DNA of 64,000 nucleotides, from contig NZ_CP073714.1 of NCBI RefSeq assembly GCF_023101145.1, positions 4,402,001 to 4,466,000 on the forward strand, written 5' to 3'. Shown here in pieces: positions 28,310 through 36,642 of the stretch. Position numbers and translations under genes: made by a program. A model generated the notes under the pieces. The model saw nothing but the letters and a program-made list of their open reading frames with translations. It had not been told where the DNA came from and did no database searches. Numbering within the stretch: position 1 is the first letter of the stretch; each line of letters opens with the position of its first letter. This DNA is from Paenibacillus pabuli. GTDB lineage: Bacteria; Bacillota; Bacilli; Paenibacillales; Paenibacillaceae.

Positions 28310-29149
28310 CTAAATCTTCGCCTTTTCCTCCTCCGCCATTGACCGGATGTAGAATGCACCAAGCACCGAGCAGAGCAGGAATGAGAAGAAAGCAATCGCC
28401 GCAGCCTGCTCACGCTCCTGGAAAACGCTGAACACCTGCTGCATGGAGACTCCAAGCATCTGCGGAGAGTTGGCTCCGATCAGATAGGGCGCGGTGAACG
28501 AGCCGATGACCCCCATAAAGACAAAAGTCAGAGCAACAAGAAATGTCTTGTACGACAATGGGAAAATAAATCGGGTAAACAGTGTCAGTCTGCCTACGCC
28601 CACGTCCTTAGCACTTTCAATAACCGACGAAGGAATGCCCGACAATGCGGAACTAAGCAGCATTGTCGTAAATGGAATATTAAACCAAAGGTTGGCGATG
28701 ATAATTCCTTTTTCGTCAAAGATGATGCGCGGGAGCGTGATCCCGACCACTTCAAGCATGCGGGCAAGCCATCCGTGGTTGCCAAGCAGGTTAAGTAGTC
28801 CGTAAGTTGCGATAACGCCAGGGATGAACAACGGTATCATGTACGTTTTACGAATCAGATTGACAATCGCCCCCTGATTAAAGCGCATATAGATCGCGAG
28901 TGTGTAGCTAATTAATATTACGGCAACGCACGTAATGGCTGTCACCCGGAGCGTAAATACAATATTGCTCCGCATTCCCTTATCCGTGAACAGATACGTA
29001 TACCGACTTAGATCGTAGCCGCCGGAACCGTTGCTCAGGCTCATGATGAAGGATTGCACAATGGGGATAATGACGACGATCAACAGGATGGCAAAAGAGG
29101 GGAGCACCATCGCCAGGCCTGTAATCGACTGTCTGGCTTCCTTACTCAT
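28310..29149 (-). CDS. ABC importer permease, PotB-like
   Basis: 279-residue permease with six predicted helices. The first is LAMVLPSFAILLIVVIIPIV, and the EAA-like ATPase-contact loop is ESAKDVGVGRLTLFTRFIFP. Architecture matches the first permease of PotABCD/Fe3+/phosphonate-type importers. Its ATG overlaps the stop of the binding-protein gene by ATGA (29146-29149), so expression is coupled. It is the last gene of the operon. Together with the permease at 31410 it forms the heterodimeric channel. Confidence 0.92.
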   Translation of the reverse strand: MSKEARQSITGLAMVLPSFAILLIVVIIPIVQSFIMSLSNGSGGYDLSRYTYLFTDKGMRSNIVFTLRVTAITCVAVILISYTLAIYMRFNQGAIVNLIRKTYMIPLFIPGVIATYGLLNLLGNHGWLARMLEVVGITLPRIIFDEKGIIIANLWFNIPFTTMLLSSALSGIPSSVIESAKDVGVGRLTLFTRFIFPLSYKTFLVALTFVFMGVIGSFTAPYLIGANSPQMLGVSMQQVFSVFQEREQAAAIAFFSFLLCSVLGAFYIRSMAEEEKAKI

Positions 29150-30312
29150 TTCGAGGCTACGTCGCTCTGCCAGCGTTTGTTAATCTCCGTGCCCAGATCC
29201 CCGATGTTGAACGTACGGAAGCCTTCGGCTACACCATCAAACTTATCCTGCATCTCCTGCGACATGTTGGAGAGTTCAATGCCCGGGAAGCCGTTCATTT
29301 TGTCGACGATGACTTCCTGCGCTTCAGGGGACAGGACAAAGTTCAGAAATTCATTAATTGCTTCCTTCTTGTCCGACTCCTGGTTGACCATCAGGTAAGT
29401 TGGTCCGCCATTGAAGCCCGGTGTGATCTGCTGCATCTTGATGGTATCCGGCAGCAAACCTTCGTTCAGCTGCTGCAGTACCATGTCTGACCAGGCCGGA
29501 ATCAAAGATACTTCGCCATTCATCAACAGATCCAGTGTACCCTGGTTCTTCTTCGGATAGATGCCCTTTCCGTACACATAGGTTCCGATTTCCTTGAGGG
29601 TGTCGAAACCGCCGTCCCATTTCTCCATGATCGCCGGATCGGAGTTGTGAATATCTTCTTCCGGCAGGTCCTTATAGACAATCGTCTGCACGAACGAGCT
29701 GCCCGAGCCGCCTGTTGACGGGTCATTGTAGGCAAACTGCTCGGGATTAGATTTGATCCATTGCAACAGCTCGTCCAGCGTCGTTGGCGGATTGGAAATT
29801 TTGCTGCTGTCATAGGCCAGCACCACGGCGGATGAACGATATGGAACTGCATAGTTATCCACATCTTTCATCGTGCCCGCATTGACTTTGCTCAGGTTAG
29901 GAATGTCGTTCTCGTTCAGCTGTGCCCAGGTACCATCCTTTGTGCCCTGCGCGACATAGTTGATTCCGTCCTCGTACAGGTCAATATCTCCTGAGCCCTT
30001 GCCCGCTTTCTTGGCGGCTACAATCCGATCATAAGTCGGTTCAGCTCCAGTACCGGACGGGATATAGACCAGATTCACGTCGATATCCGGATGCTCTTTC
30101 TCAAACATAGGCTCGAGCGAATCCCACAGGTCCTTGACGTTTTGCGAACCGGTAAAATAAAAGTTAAAAGATACTGGATCGCTTGCAGCCGCAGCACTTC
30201 CATCGTTCGGGGTACTGCTTTTACTGTCGCTTCCGTTTCCACACCCGGCCAACAATGACATGGACAATCCCACAACCGTCAACAATGATAACAATGGCTT
30301 CTTCAAACGCAT
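29146..30312 (-). CDS. ABC importer solute-binding lipoprotein
   Basis: 388-residue extracellular binding protein with a signal peptide ending in the lipobox LLAGC (C23) and a type II two-lobe fold (FNFYFTGSQNVKDLWDSLEP, DLYEDGINYVAQGT). The length and order of motifs resemble binding proteins for iron, polyamine, phosphonate or phosphodiester importers (SBP family 6/8). It sits between the ATPase and a permease. With GDPD and PHP genes upstream in the same operon, an organic phosphoester ligand is the best guess; this is inference only. Confidence 0.92.
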   Translation of the reverse strand: MRLKKPLLSLLTVVGLSMSLLAGCGNGSDSKSSTPNDGSAAAASDPVSFNFYFTGSQNVKDLWDSLEPMFEKEHPDIDVNLVYIPSGTGAEPTYDRIVAAKKAGKGSGDIDLYEDGINYVAQGTKDGTWAQLNENDIPNLSKVNAGTMKDVDNYAVPYRSSAVVLAYDSSKISNPPTTLDELLQWIKSNPEQFAYNDPSTGGSGSSFVQTIVYKDLPEEDIHNSDPAIMEKWDGGFDTLKEIGTYVYGKGIYPKKNQGTLDLLMNGEVSLIPAWSDMVLQQLNEGLLPDTIKMQQITPGFNGGPTYLMVNQESDKKEAINEFLNFVLSPEAQEVIVDKMNGFPGIELSNMSQEMQDKFDGVAEGFRTFNIGDLGTEINKRWQSDVASK

Positions 30313-30326
30313 ATCATTCTTCCTCC

Positions 30327-31367
30327 TCAGTTCAGTTCATCGACCGGAAATCCGGTCATTTTTGAAATTGAGACGCCGACATCTTTTCCTACCTGCAGTT
30401 GATCAACAAACTCTTTGTTCAGAAAAGCACGTATCATGCCGAATTCCACCAGTTCCACGGTAACTTCGGCGTAATGTCCAAGAATCATCACCTGTTTGAC
30501 CTTGCCCTCCAAAACACCTTCACCCTTTGTCGTACCGCTCACCTGAACGTCTTCCGGTCGTACCGCGACCGTCACCTGTCCGCTTAACCCCTTTTCATTT
30601 GGCAGGCGAAGCTTTCCAATCCGGATGCTCTCTCCTTCCGCCACCCCCTTCAAGAAATTCATTTTGCCAATGAAACCGGCGACATATAATGAGGCGGGCT
30701 CATCGTAAATCTTCTGCGGAGGAGCAATCTGCTCGATGTGCCCGTGGTTCATGACGATAATGCGATCGGACAACGACAGGGCTTCTTCCTGATCATGCGT
30801 GACAAAGACCATCGTGAGTCCGGTCTTCATTTGGATCTCACGCAGCTCCTCGCGCATTTCGTGCCGCAGCTTGGCGTCCAGCGCCGAGAAAGGCTCGTCC
30901 AACAGAAGTACCGCCGGATTCAACAGCAGTGACCGAGCCAGTGCAACCCGCTGCTGCTGTCCACCCGAGAGCTCGGCTGGATACTTCTTTCCGAAGCCCG
31001 ACAGTCGGACCAATTTGAGCGCATCTTCAACTGCCATGCGGATTTCTGCTTTCGGCATTTTGCGAATTTTCAGGCCGAACGCCAGATTGTCGTATACCGA
31101 CATATGGGACCACAAATTATAACTCTGGAACACCATTGAGGTTGGCCGTTTCTCCGGTGGCAATTGAATGACACTCTTGCCCTCGATCAGGATGTCACCG
31201 GAGTCCGGTTCGAGAAACCCGCCGATGCTCCGCAGCACGGTGGTTTTTCCGCACCCGGAAGGGCCAAGAAGGGTGACCAGCTCGCCTTTTTCAATATCAA
31301 TGTTGATGCCACTGACCCCTTCACCGGTTTTGTAGCGTTTGGCTAACTCTCGTACAGACAACTGCAT
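30327..31367 (-). CDS. ABC importer ATPase, PotA/UgpC-like
   Basis: About 346 residues. Walker A is GPSGCGKTT, the Q-loop is in MVFQSYNLW, the signature is LSGGQQQR, Walker B is AVLLLDEPFSALD and the switch His is in VFVTHDQEEA. A C-terminal TOBE/regulatory domain follows from about 235 (VTVAVRPEDVQVSG). ATG at 31367 with GGGAGG in front is preferred over an in-frame GTG 15 bases upstream. It energises uptake through the two permeases of the operon. Confidence 0.94.
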   Translation of the reverse strand: MQLSVRELAKRYKTGEGVSGINIDIEKGELVTLLGPSGCGKTTVLRSIGGFLEPDSGDILIEGKSVIQLPPEKRPTSMVFQSYNLWSHMSVYDNLAFGLKIRKMPKAEIRMAVEDALKLVRLSGFGKKYPAELSGGQQQRVALARSLLLNPAVLLLDEPFSALDAKLRHEMREELREIQMKTGLTMVFVTHDQEEALSLSDRIIVMNHGHIEQIAPPQKIYDEPASLYVAGFIGKMNFLKGVAEGESIRIGKLRLPNEKGLSGQVTVAVRPEDVQVSGTTKGEGVLEGKVKQVMILGHYAEVTVELVEFGMIRAFLNKEFVDQLQVGKDVGVSISKMTGFPVDELN

Positions 31368-31409
31368 TCTTCTGCCTCCCACTGCCCCGATATATACACC
31401 GAAGCATTT

Positions 31410-32234
31410 TTATTTCATTTGAAAACCGCTCGCCAGCACGTCCGCACTCACCAGCCGCTGAGCTGCCACTAACAGAATAATTGTTGGCAGCGTCAGGATG
31501 ATCGAGAATACAGCCCCGGCGCTGCTCGGAAAGTCGGAAATGATGGAATACATGACGATTGGCATGGTTTTGAAATCGGGAATGCCAACCAGGAACGTCC
31601 CCTGCGCTTCGTCCAGTGAATTGAGGAATGTGAAGATTGAAGCGACCATGATGCCTGGCATTGCCATTGGCAGCGTGATGCTGCGGAACACTTTGAATGG
31701 GCTCGCTCCAACGTCCCGAGCGGATTCCTCCTGCGCACGGTGCACATTACGGAAAGCCGAGGTCGGAATCCAGGTCATGAACATCAACACGTTGATCATA
31801 TGAATTAGCACAACACCAAGCAGCGTATTCATCAATCCAATCCGGTAGAAAAGGACTGCGATAGAGACGTACAGCCCCATTTTTGGAAAGGCGTGCGTCA
31901 GCAAGAACGAAAACAGGAACATCCGCTTCAGCGGAAACTGGAGCCTTGCGAAGGCGTATGCTGCTGGGATACAGACAACGATGGACAGCAGCGTTACCAG
32001 GGTGGCAATGAGGAATGACAGCGAGATTGATGAGACGATATCGTCCTTCGCCAGCACAAATTCCCACCATTTGAAGCCCCATACCTGGGGCAGAATATCT
32101 GGATAATTCCACCTTTCGCTAAAGGCAAGCACAAGCAGGTTGACTAAAGGACCCGCAAAAAAAACGGCGAACAATGTCAGCAATACAAATTCGATAATTC
32201 TTCTCGGTCCTACATGTTTCCAGTACCACAACAT
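31410..32234 (-). CDS. ABC importer permease, PotC-like
   Basis: 274 residues, six predicted helices, first helix FVLLTLFAVFFAGPLVNLLV, ATPase-contact loop ARDVGASPFKVFRSITLPMA. It is the second permease of the importer and pairs with the one at 28310. Its start overlaps the end of the LacI gene by 25 bases, so translation is coupled to the regulator. Confidence 0.92.
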   Translation of the reverse strand: MLWYWKHVGPRRIIEFVLLTLFAVFFAGPLVNLLVLAFSERWNYPDILPQVWGFKWWEFVLAKDDIVSSISLSFLIATLVTLLSIVVCIPAAYAFARLQFPLKRMFLFSFLLTHAFPKMGLYVSIAVLFYRIGLMNTLLGVVLIHMINVLMFMTWIPTSAFRNVHRAQEESARDVGASPFKVFRSITLPMAMPGIMVASIFTFLNSLDEAQGTFLVGIPDFKTMPIVMYSIISDFPSSAGAVFSIILTLPTIILLVAAQRLVSADVLASGFQMK

Positions 32235-33274
32235 GTCCGATCCTCCTTTCCATTCGTCGACTGACGAATAATCACTTCGCTTTCGTATTCGATCAGATTC
32301 GGTACGCTATCCTCGCCTCTGATTAGGCGGTCGAGAATGGATACAGCATCTCGTCCGATACCAGCCGCATCCACGCTAACGGTAGTCAGCGACGGGTGGT
32401 ACATGCCCGCTATTTCGGTATTGTCGTAACCCATAACTGACACTTCCTCCGGAATGCGGACTCCGCGCTCCATGAGCACCTTCATCGCACCCAGTGCCAG
32501 CATGTCATTGGTACTGAAAAGAGCGGTGTATTGTCCCTCCCGAAATGTCTCATAATGTTCCTCCATCAGCTTCCAGCCGGAATCAAAGCTCGATTCCGAT
32601 GACTCGACGACAGCAACCCCTTCCTGGCCTAAACAAATCCCGAGAAATTCCAGCCGTTTGCGGAAGCCCGCCAGCCGCAGAGAATGGCTGCGATGCTCGC
32701 CTGGTCCGGCGATGATGAAGAATTTGCGGTGTCCGCAGTCATACAGATGATCTGCCGCCCGTCCTCCACCAGCTTCATCATTGCTTACAAGGTGCACCAC
32801 TTCTGGATCTTCTGTCGATCCGTTCACCATCAAATATGGGATATTGAAGTTTTTGACGTAGTCGATGACGTTTTTCTGCAGCCGGCTGACCAGAATGAGT
32901 CCATCCACCCGCTGTTCCAGCATATAGTCGGTGGATCGTAGCGACATTTCCCGATCAGTCTTCAGGAAAATGGAGTAGCCCATCGCTTCAGCGGCCATTA
33001 GAATCTCGTCAATGATTCTGCCGTACAGCGTGTGAGACACGATCGGCAGCCTGTCACGGAAAACGATTACTCCGATGTTGTACGTGCGCTTGGCGACCAT
33101 CGCCCGTGCGACAGCGCTCGGCTTATAACGAAGCTGCTCGACCGCCTTTAGAACGCGATCCCTGACCTCGGGACTTGCGTATCCGTTACCGGAGATGACC
33201 CGAGAAGCAGTCGATTTTGATACACCGGCCAGTTGGGCGAGCTCCCGCAAACTATAATTCAGCTTATTGTCCAA
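32210..33274 (-). CDS. LacI-family transcriptional regulator
   Basis: 354 residues. The helix-turn-helix is at the N-terminus (LAQLAGVSKSTASRVISG) with the hinge-helix YKPSAVARAMVAKRT. A periplasmic-binding-like effector domain follows (NIGVIVFRDRL, ALFSTNDMLALGAMKVL, VMGYDNTEIAGMYHPSLTTV). It is encoded inside the operon, between GDPD and permease genes with overlaps on both sides. It very likely represses the operon from the 20-bp palindrome at 35612-35631. LacI proteins mostly sense sugars or sugar phosphates, so the imported compound may contain a sugar or polyol. Confidence 0.93.
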   Translation of the reverse strand: MDNKLNYSLRELAQLAGVSKSTASRVISGNGYASPEVRDRVLKAVEQLRYKPSAVARAMVAKRTYNIGVIVFRDRLPIVSHTLYGRIIDEILMAAEAMGYSIFLKTDREMSLRSTDYMLEQRVDGLILVSRLQKNVIDYVKNFNIPYLMVNGSTEDPEVVHLVSNDEAGGGRAADHLYDCGHRKFFIIAGPGEHRSHSLRLAGFRKRLEFLGICLGQEGVAVVESSESSFDSGWKLMEEHYETFREGQYTALFSTNDMLALGAMKVLMERGVRIPEEVSVMGYDNTEIAGMYHPSLTTVSVDAAGIGRDAVSILDRLIRGEDSVPNLIEYESEVIIRQSTNGKEDRTCCGTGNM

Positions 33275-34011
33275 TCCCTATTCTCCTCTGCAAATTCCGT
33301 TTCTCTCCGGATGGCGATCAGCTTCGCCGGATCGCGGGTTGTTATCGAATCGACGCCCCATTGCGCAAGACGTCGCATATCGTTCGCTTCTGTAACCGTC
33401 CAAACATAGATATCCAGACCATTGCGACGCACGGCTTCTAGCAGCTCTGGCCGCACAAACTGATACGGTAGGTTGAGCCCGAAACATCCGGCTTCGCGGG
33501 CTTCTGCACAAGCCTGTGTAACTGCCTCGCCATAAGGAAGGCTCCTGAAACTGTGGGTGTTCACATTCAGCAATCTTCGGATGTGCGGCACCCACTGCCC
33601 GGCTTGGATCGCCGTCCCATATTCGCAGCCACTTAGGAACACCTTCTCCGTCATTCCCATCCGATCAACCAGGGAGGAGACCGGCTCCAGAACGCTATCC
33701 GTTTTGATATCAAGATTCATGATTTTACCGGCTTCGCGAATATGCTCCAACACATCCTGAAGCTTCGGGATCGGGGCTGACAAGCGAGCGTCCAGTTCCT
33801 CCAGCTTCATTTCTACAAGGCTTCCGTGGCTTCCGTCTGCCAACGTGATATCGTTATCGTGGGCGAGCACCAGTACTCCGTCCCTGGTCGAACGGATGTC
33901 ATCTTCGTAAATATCTGCGCCAAGTCTCAGGGCCGCCTGAAGTGACTCGAAAGAATGATCGGGAAGGCCCATGCAGCCCGTATGGGCTGTAATCAGCGGG
34001 AATTTGTTCAT
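33259..34011 (-). CDS. Glycerophosphodiester phosphodiesterase-fold protein with altered active-site motifs
   Basis: 250 residues of the GDPD family, which hydrolyses glycerophosphodiesters to glycerol-3-phosphate and an alcohol. Kept: H10 at the first motif, the E36-x-D38 metal pair (YEDDIRSTRDG) and H51 (LVLAHDND). Altered: the invariant His-Arg reads H10-T11, and the PENT motif reads PDHS (17-20), so a phosphate-binding Arg and a metal-binding Glu are replaced. It may therefore cleave a different diester or act as a lyase-type or binding variant. No signal peptide. GGAGG precedes the ATG at 34011, the frame being open further upstream. Overlaps the PHP gene by ATGA and the LacI gene by 16 bases. 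Confidence 0.87.
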   Translation of the reverse strand: MNKFPLITAHTGCMGLPDHSFESLQAALRLGADIYEDDIRSTRDGVLVLAHDNDITLADGSHGSLVEMKLEELDARLSAPIPKLQDVLEHIREAGKIMNLDIKTDSVLEPVSSLVDRMGMTEKVFLSGCEYGTAIQAGQWVPHIRRLLNVNTHSFRSLPYGEAVTQACAEAREAGCFGLNLPYQFVRPELLEAVRRNGLDIYVWTVTEANDMRRLAQWGVDSITTRDPAKLIAIRRETEFAEENRDWTIS

Positions 34012-35084
34012 TGTGGGCCTCCTTCTTCGAAATAAATCACGTTGGTAAAGGCGATTAACACATGGAATCCTCGTACGATTCCCCACAGCTCGGCACGAAG
34101 CCACCTGCGGGGATTATCTGGAGCGGACTCCCCAAGTTGAGCTTCGAATTGCATCGTCTGTCCGTCCGATGAATACGGAACTTCCAGATTAAGTTCCTCG
34201 CCGAGATTGGAGTACAGCTTCAATCTGCAGATCTGCTCTGACAGCGACCACAGTCCGGCACGGACCGAGAAGTCCACCCTCAAGTTCGCCCGTATCGGCT
34301 CCTCTGCGACTTTGCGTTTCCCACTTACCGATGGAACCGTGGATCCGATTGCATAGACTGCACCTCCGGCGTCCAGCGTCAGGGTCAGAAGTGGTCCTAA
34401 CGTTACAGAAGCACGCCCTTCCCGCAGGGATTGGATAAGCGTTGCTTCATGGATCGAAAGGGCTGCTGTCGAATCTCCCTTTCCCGCCAATGCATCGTCC
34501 TCTATGCCAAGGTAAGTAACCGAGATTGGCTCGTCTGTCTCGCCCTGCCCGTGCCAATCCCGGCCCGAAGTGGCGGCAATCCGATAACCTTCATTCAGTT
34601 TCTGTGTCCACAGATCAAATGCCCGGCGATTGTTTGTCTGAATGGAAGGGAACGTGCCGGACCAGACTTCGATATAATCGACGGCGGACCAGTTCCCAAT
34701 CTCATATTCCCAGAAGCAACCGGTACAGGCCGGACTGCCGATTCGGAAGGGATGAGCAAGCCCGGCGATTCCGCCGAGGCGATGCACGGTCTCCATTCCC
34801 TCATCGATCCCATCCCGATCCGCTTGACGCCAGTCGGCGAAAGCGCTGAGTCCTATCGTCACCATATGGCCATAAAAAGTCGTCCACTCCATGCCGGGGA
34901 GAATTCGCAATCCATATTTCTGTTCGATTTCTGTTTTTCCGCTCAGGCCGGACATTGTGTTGTGGTCGGTCAGTGCGATGGCGTCAAAGCCCAGATTGGC
35001 TGCTCCTGCTGCCAATTCTTCCAGCGTCTGACTGCCATCGCTGTGCAGCGTATGTGTATGCAGTTCGCAGGCGAACCACTTCAT
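34008..35084 (-). CDS. PHP-domain metallohydrolase, CehA/McbA-like phosphoesterase
   Basis: 358 residues. The PHP domain starts at once with ELHTHTLHSDGSQT (H9, H11, D16) and LTDHNTM (D40, H41), and later motifs include GMEWTTFYGH and ATSGRDWHGQ, all metal ligands of the PHP trinuclear site. The C-terminal third (from about 255) is a beta-rich domain. Relatives hydrolyse phosphate mono- and diesters or release phenols from carbamates. No signal peptide. ATG at 35084 is chosen because GAGGAGG is right in front; a longer frame runs to 35171. ATGA overlaps at both ends couple it to its neighbours. A role in breaking down the imported phosphoester is inferred. Confidence 0.88.
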   Translation of the reverse strand: MKWFACELHTHTLHSDGSQTLEELAAGAANLGFDAIALTDHNTMSGLSGKTEIEQKYGLRILPGMEWTTFYGHMVTIGLSAFADWRQADRDGIDEGMETVHRLGGIAGLAHPFRIGSPACTGCFWEYEIGNWSAVDYIEVWSGTFPSIQTNNRRAFDLWTQKLNEGYRIAATSGRDWHGQGETDEPISVTYLGIEDDALAGKGDSTAALSIHEATLIQSLREGRASVTLGPLLTLTLDAGGAVYAIGSTVPSVSGKRKVAEEPIRANLRVDFSVRAGLWSLSEQICRLKLYSNLGEELNLEVPYSSDGQTMQFEAQLGESAPDNPRRWLRAELWGIVRGFHVLIAFTNVIYFEEGGPQ

Positions 35085-35548
35085 ATCGAGTCCTCCTCTG
35101 TCGTCCAGATCTCCACCCGGTAAGCGCATGTATCCGTCACGATGCAGTGCAGACTTAATGTGACACTCCAAGGGCCTGGAGCCAATTTGCCTGCCATTAG
35201 GCCGGGAGAAGCCTCTCGCTCTGATACAAATAGATCCTGCACCTCATCATGGCGATGACACGCTCCACGGTATCCCCGTGCGTCATCCAGCGAGAGTGTC
35301 ATCAGATTTTTCAGCGGGAGATGCCGGTCAGCATTGGCAATTGCGTATTCCCGATTTTCCGGCAGAATGTATAAATCGTAACTGTCCTTGAGCAGCTGTA
35401 ATGCCGTATCCCGATTCTCAAGCGTCTTCGGCGAATATTGTAATCGCAGGTTCAGCTTTCCGCAGTCCTCACCCAACTCAAAAGGTATGCGGATATGCGT
35501 TTTGGAATCCTTCGGAGATGCATACCCTTGTAGATCCAGCAGCTTCAT
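35081..35548 (-). CDS. Conserved-looking protein of unknown function, first gene of the phosphoester operon
   Basis: 155 residues, no signal peptide or membrane segment. The sequence looks beta-rich (HIRIPFELGEDCGKLNLRL, VTLSLHCIVTDTCAYRVEIW) and overlaps the PHP gene by ATGA. In size and secondary-structure style it could be a detached accessory domain of CehA/McbA-type hydrolases, which often carry an N-terminal beta domain; that is inference. GGTGG lies upstream of the ATG. Not recognised otherwise. Confidence 0.7.
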   Translation of the reverse strand: MKLLDLQGYASPKDSKTHIRIPFELGEDCGKLNLRLQYSPKTLENRDTALQLLKDSYDLYILPENREYAIANADRHLPLKNLMTLSLDDARGYRGACHRHDEVQDLFVSEREASPGLMAGKLAPGPWSVTLSLHCIVTDTCAYRVEIWTTEEDSI

Positions 35549-35611
35549 TACGCCGCACCACCTTTCATTTTTCCGTTATTTTCCTGATATACGTTATGCG
35601 ATTTTTGCTGA

Positions 35612-35631
35612 ATGTGGGACCGTTCCCACAT
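35612..35631. promoter_or_regulatory. LacI-type operator upstream of the phosphoester operon
   Basis: 20-bp palindrome with 8-bp arms ATGTGGGA and TCCCACAT around CCGT, with the central CpG typical of LacI-family operators. It lies 64 bases before the first start codon of the operon that encodes its own LacI regulator. Confidence 0.65.
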
Positions 35632-35702
35632 CTAATACATATGTTACGGGTAAAAAATCAGGTCTGTATCTGTATCGTGTTAATATTCTGTAAATGCAAA
35701 AA

Positions 35703-35733
35703 AGACCGGACTTCTATTAAAAGAAGACGGTCT
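35703..35733 (-). terminator. Minus-strand terminator upstream of the operon promoter
   Basis: Arms AGACCG and CGGTCT with an inner CTTCT/AGAAG stem and, on the minus strand, a TTTTTT tail. No complete minus-strand gene lies upstream of it; it may end a remnant or small RNA in 35734-35965, or protect the operator region from read-through. Confidence 0.65.
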
Positions 35734-35965
35734 CTCTTATCTTTTTATCGCTAGATTGTTTTCGAACTGCATACAAGGGTCCCAGACCAAAGCTGCAGCG
35801 ATCGTGGAGCAAATCACCTTTATTGATGTGCGAATAACAAGAGACTAGCTGTTAACGAATATCTATTTCATTCACTTTTATGTATTTTGCAAGTAAAATA
35901 CTATTATTAGGAGAGGGAAAGCATAGATATTCAAAATTAAGTACATTTCAGAGTGGAGCGATAAT
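35734..35965. other. Intergenic region with short open stretch on minus strand
   Basis: No complete gene found. The minus strand is open for about 43 codons (containing KGDLLHDRCSFGLGPLY) up to the terminator at 35703-35733, without a start codon. It could be a gene remnant, an intergenic repeat or a small RNA. The right end holds the leader and GGAG site of the GNAT gene. Confidence 0.3.
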
Positions 35966-36520
35966 ATGAAGGAGTCTACGTTATATGCAGTAACAGATCG
36001 TTTAAATATCAGACAATTTGGCTCGCAGGATACGCTGCCTTTCTACGAGTACCGAGCTAATCCAACCGTTTCCCAGTTCCAGTCCTGGGAAAACTTTTCG
36101 TATGAGGATGCCGAATTGTTTGTTGAAAAGCAAATGAACCACACGCCTAACCAGCCAGGTACATGGTTTCAATTCGCTCTTGCCTTAACGGATTCGGATC
36201 TGCTTATCGGGGATTGCGCGCTGCATACACCACTTCATGAACCGAGAATTGTAGAGATTGGGTTCACCCTCTCACCCGAGTATCAAGGGCATGGATATAT
36301 CCATGAAGCGCTTAGGGCTCTGTTGGATTATATTTTTAGAACACTGGGTAAACACAAGGTTAATGCATTTACTGATGTACGGAACCAAAAATCCATTCAT
36401 GTTCTCGAACGCTTGGGCATGAGGCGTGAAGGGCATATGCTGCAAAACTATATGTCAAAAGGACACTGGGTGGACGAGTATCAGTACGCCATTCTTCAAT
36501 CGGAGTGGTTAATGGACTGA
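35966..36520 (+). CDS. GNAT N-acetyltransferase, RimJ/RimL type
   Basis: 184 residues of the GCN5-related family, with acetyl-CoA-binding motif A (VEIGFTLSPEYQGHGYIHEA) and motif B near 135 (KVNAFTDVRNQKSIHVLERL, then GMRREG). The RimJ/RimL group acetylates protein N-termini or antibiotics and metabolites; the target is unknown. ATG with GGAG upstream. Monocistronic. Confidence 0.92.
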   Translation: MKESTLYAVTDRLNIRQFGSQDTLPFYEYRANPTVSQFQSWENFSYEDAELFVEKQMNHTPNQPGTWFQFALALTDSDLLIGDCALHTPLHEPRIVEIGFTLSPEYQGHGYIHEALRALLDYIFRTLGKHKVNAFTDVRNQKSIHVLERLGMRREGHMLQNYMSKGHWVDEYQYAILQSEWLMD

Positions 36521-36536
36521 TTTCTTCATTATAAAA

Positions 36537-36593
36537 AATAACAGACGTACTACGGGGTATTCCAAGCGAGCGCCCCATAGTACGTCTGTTATT
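36537..36593. terminator. Strong bidirectional terminator between GNAT and SDR genes
   Basis: 16-bp outer stem (AATAACAGACGTACTA and complement) with an inner GGGG/CCCC stem, between converging genes ending at 36520 and 36643. Confidence 0.9.
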
Positions 36594-36642
36594 TAATGAG
36601 TAAACTAAGTACTTTTCAATATTGTTGCTTTGAAGCTTTGAA

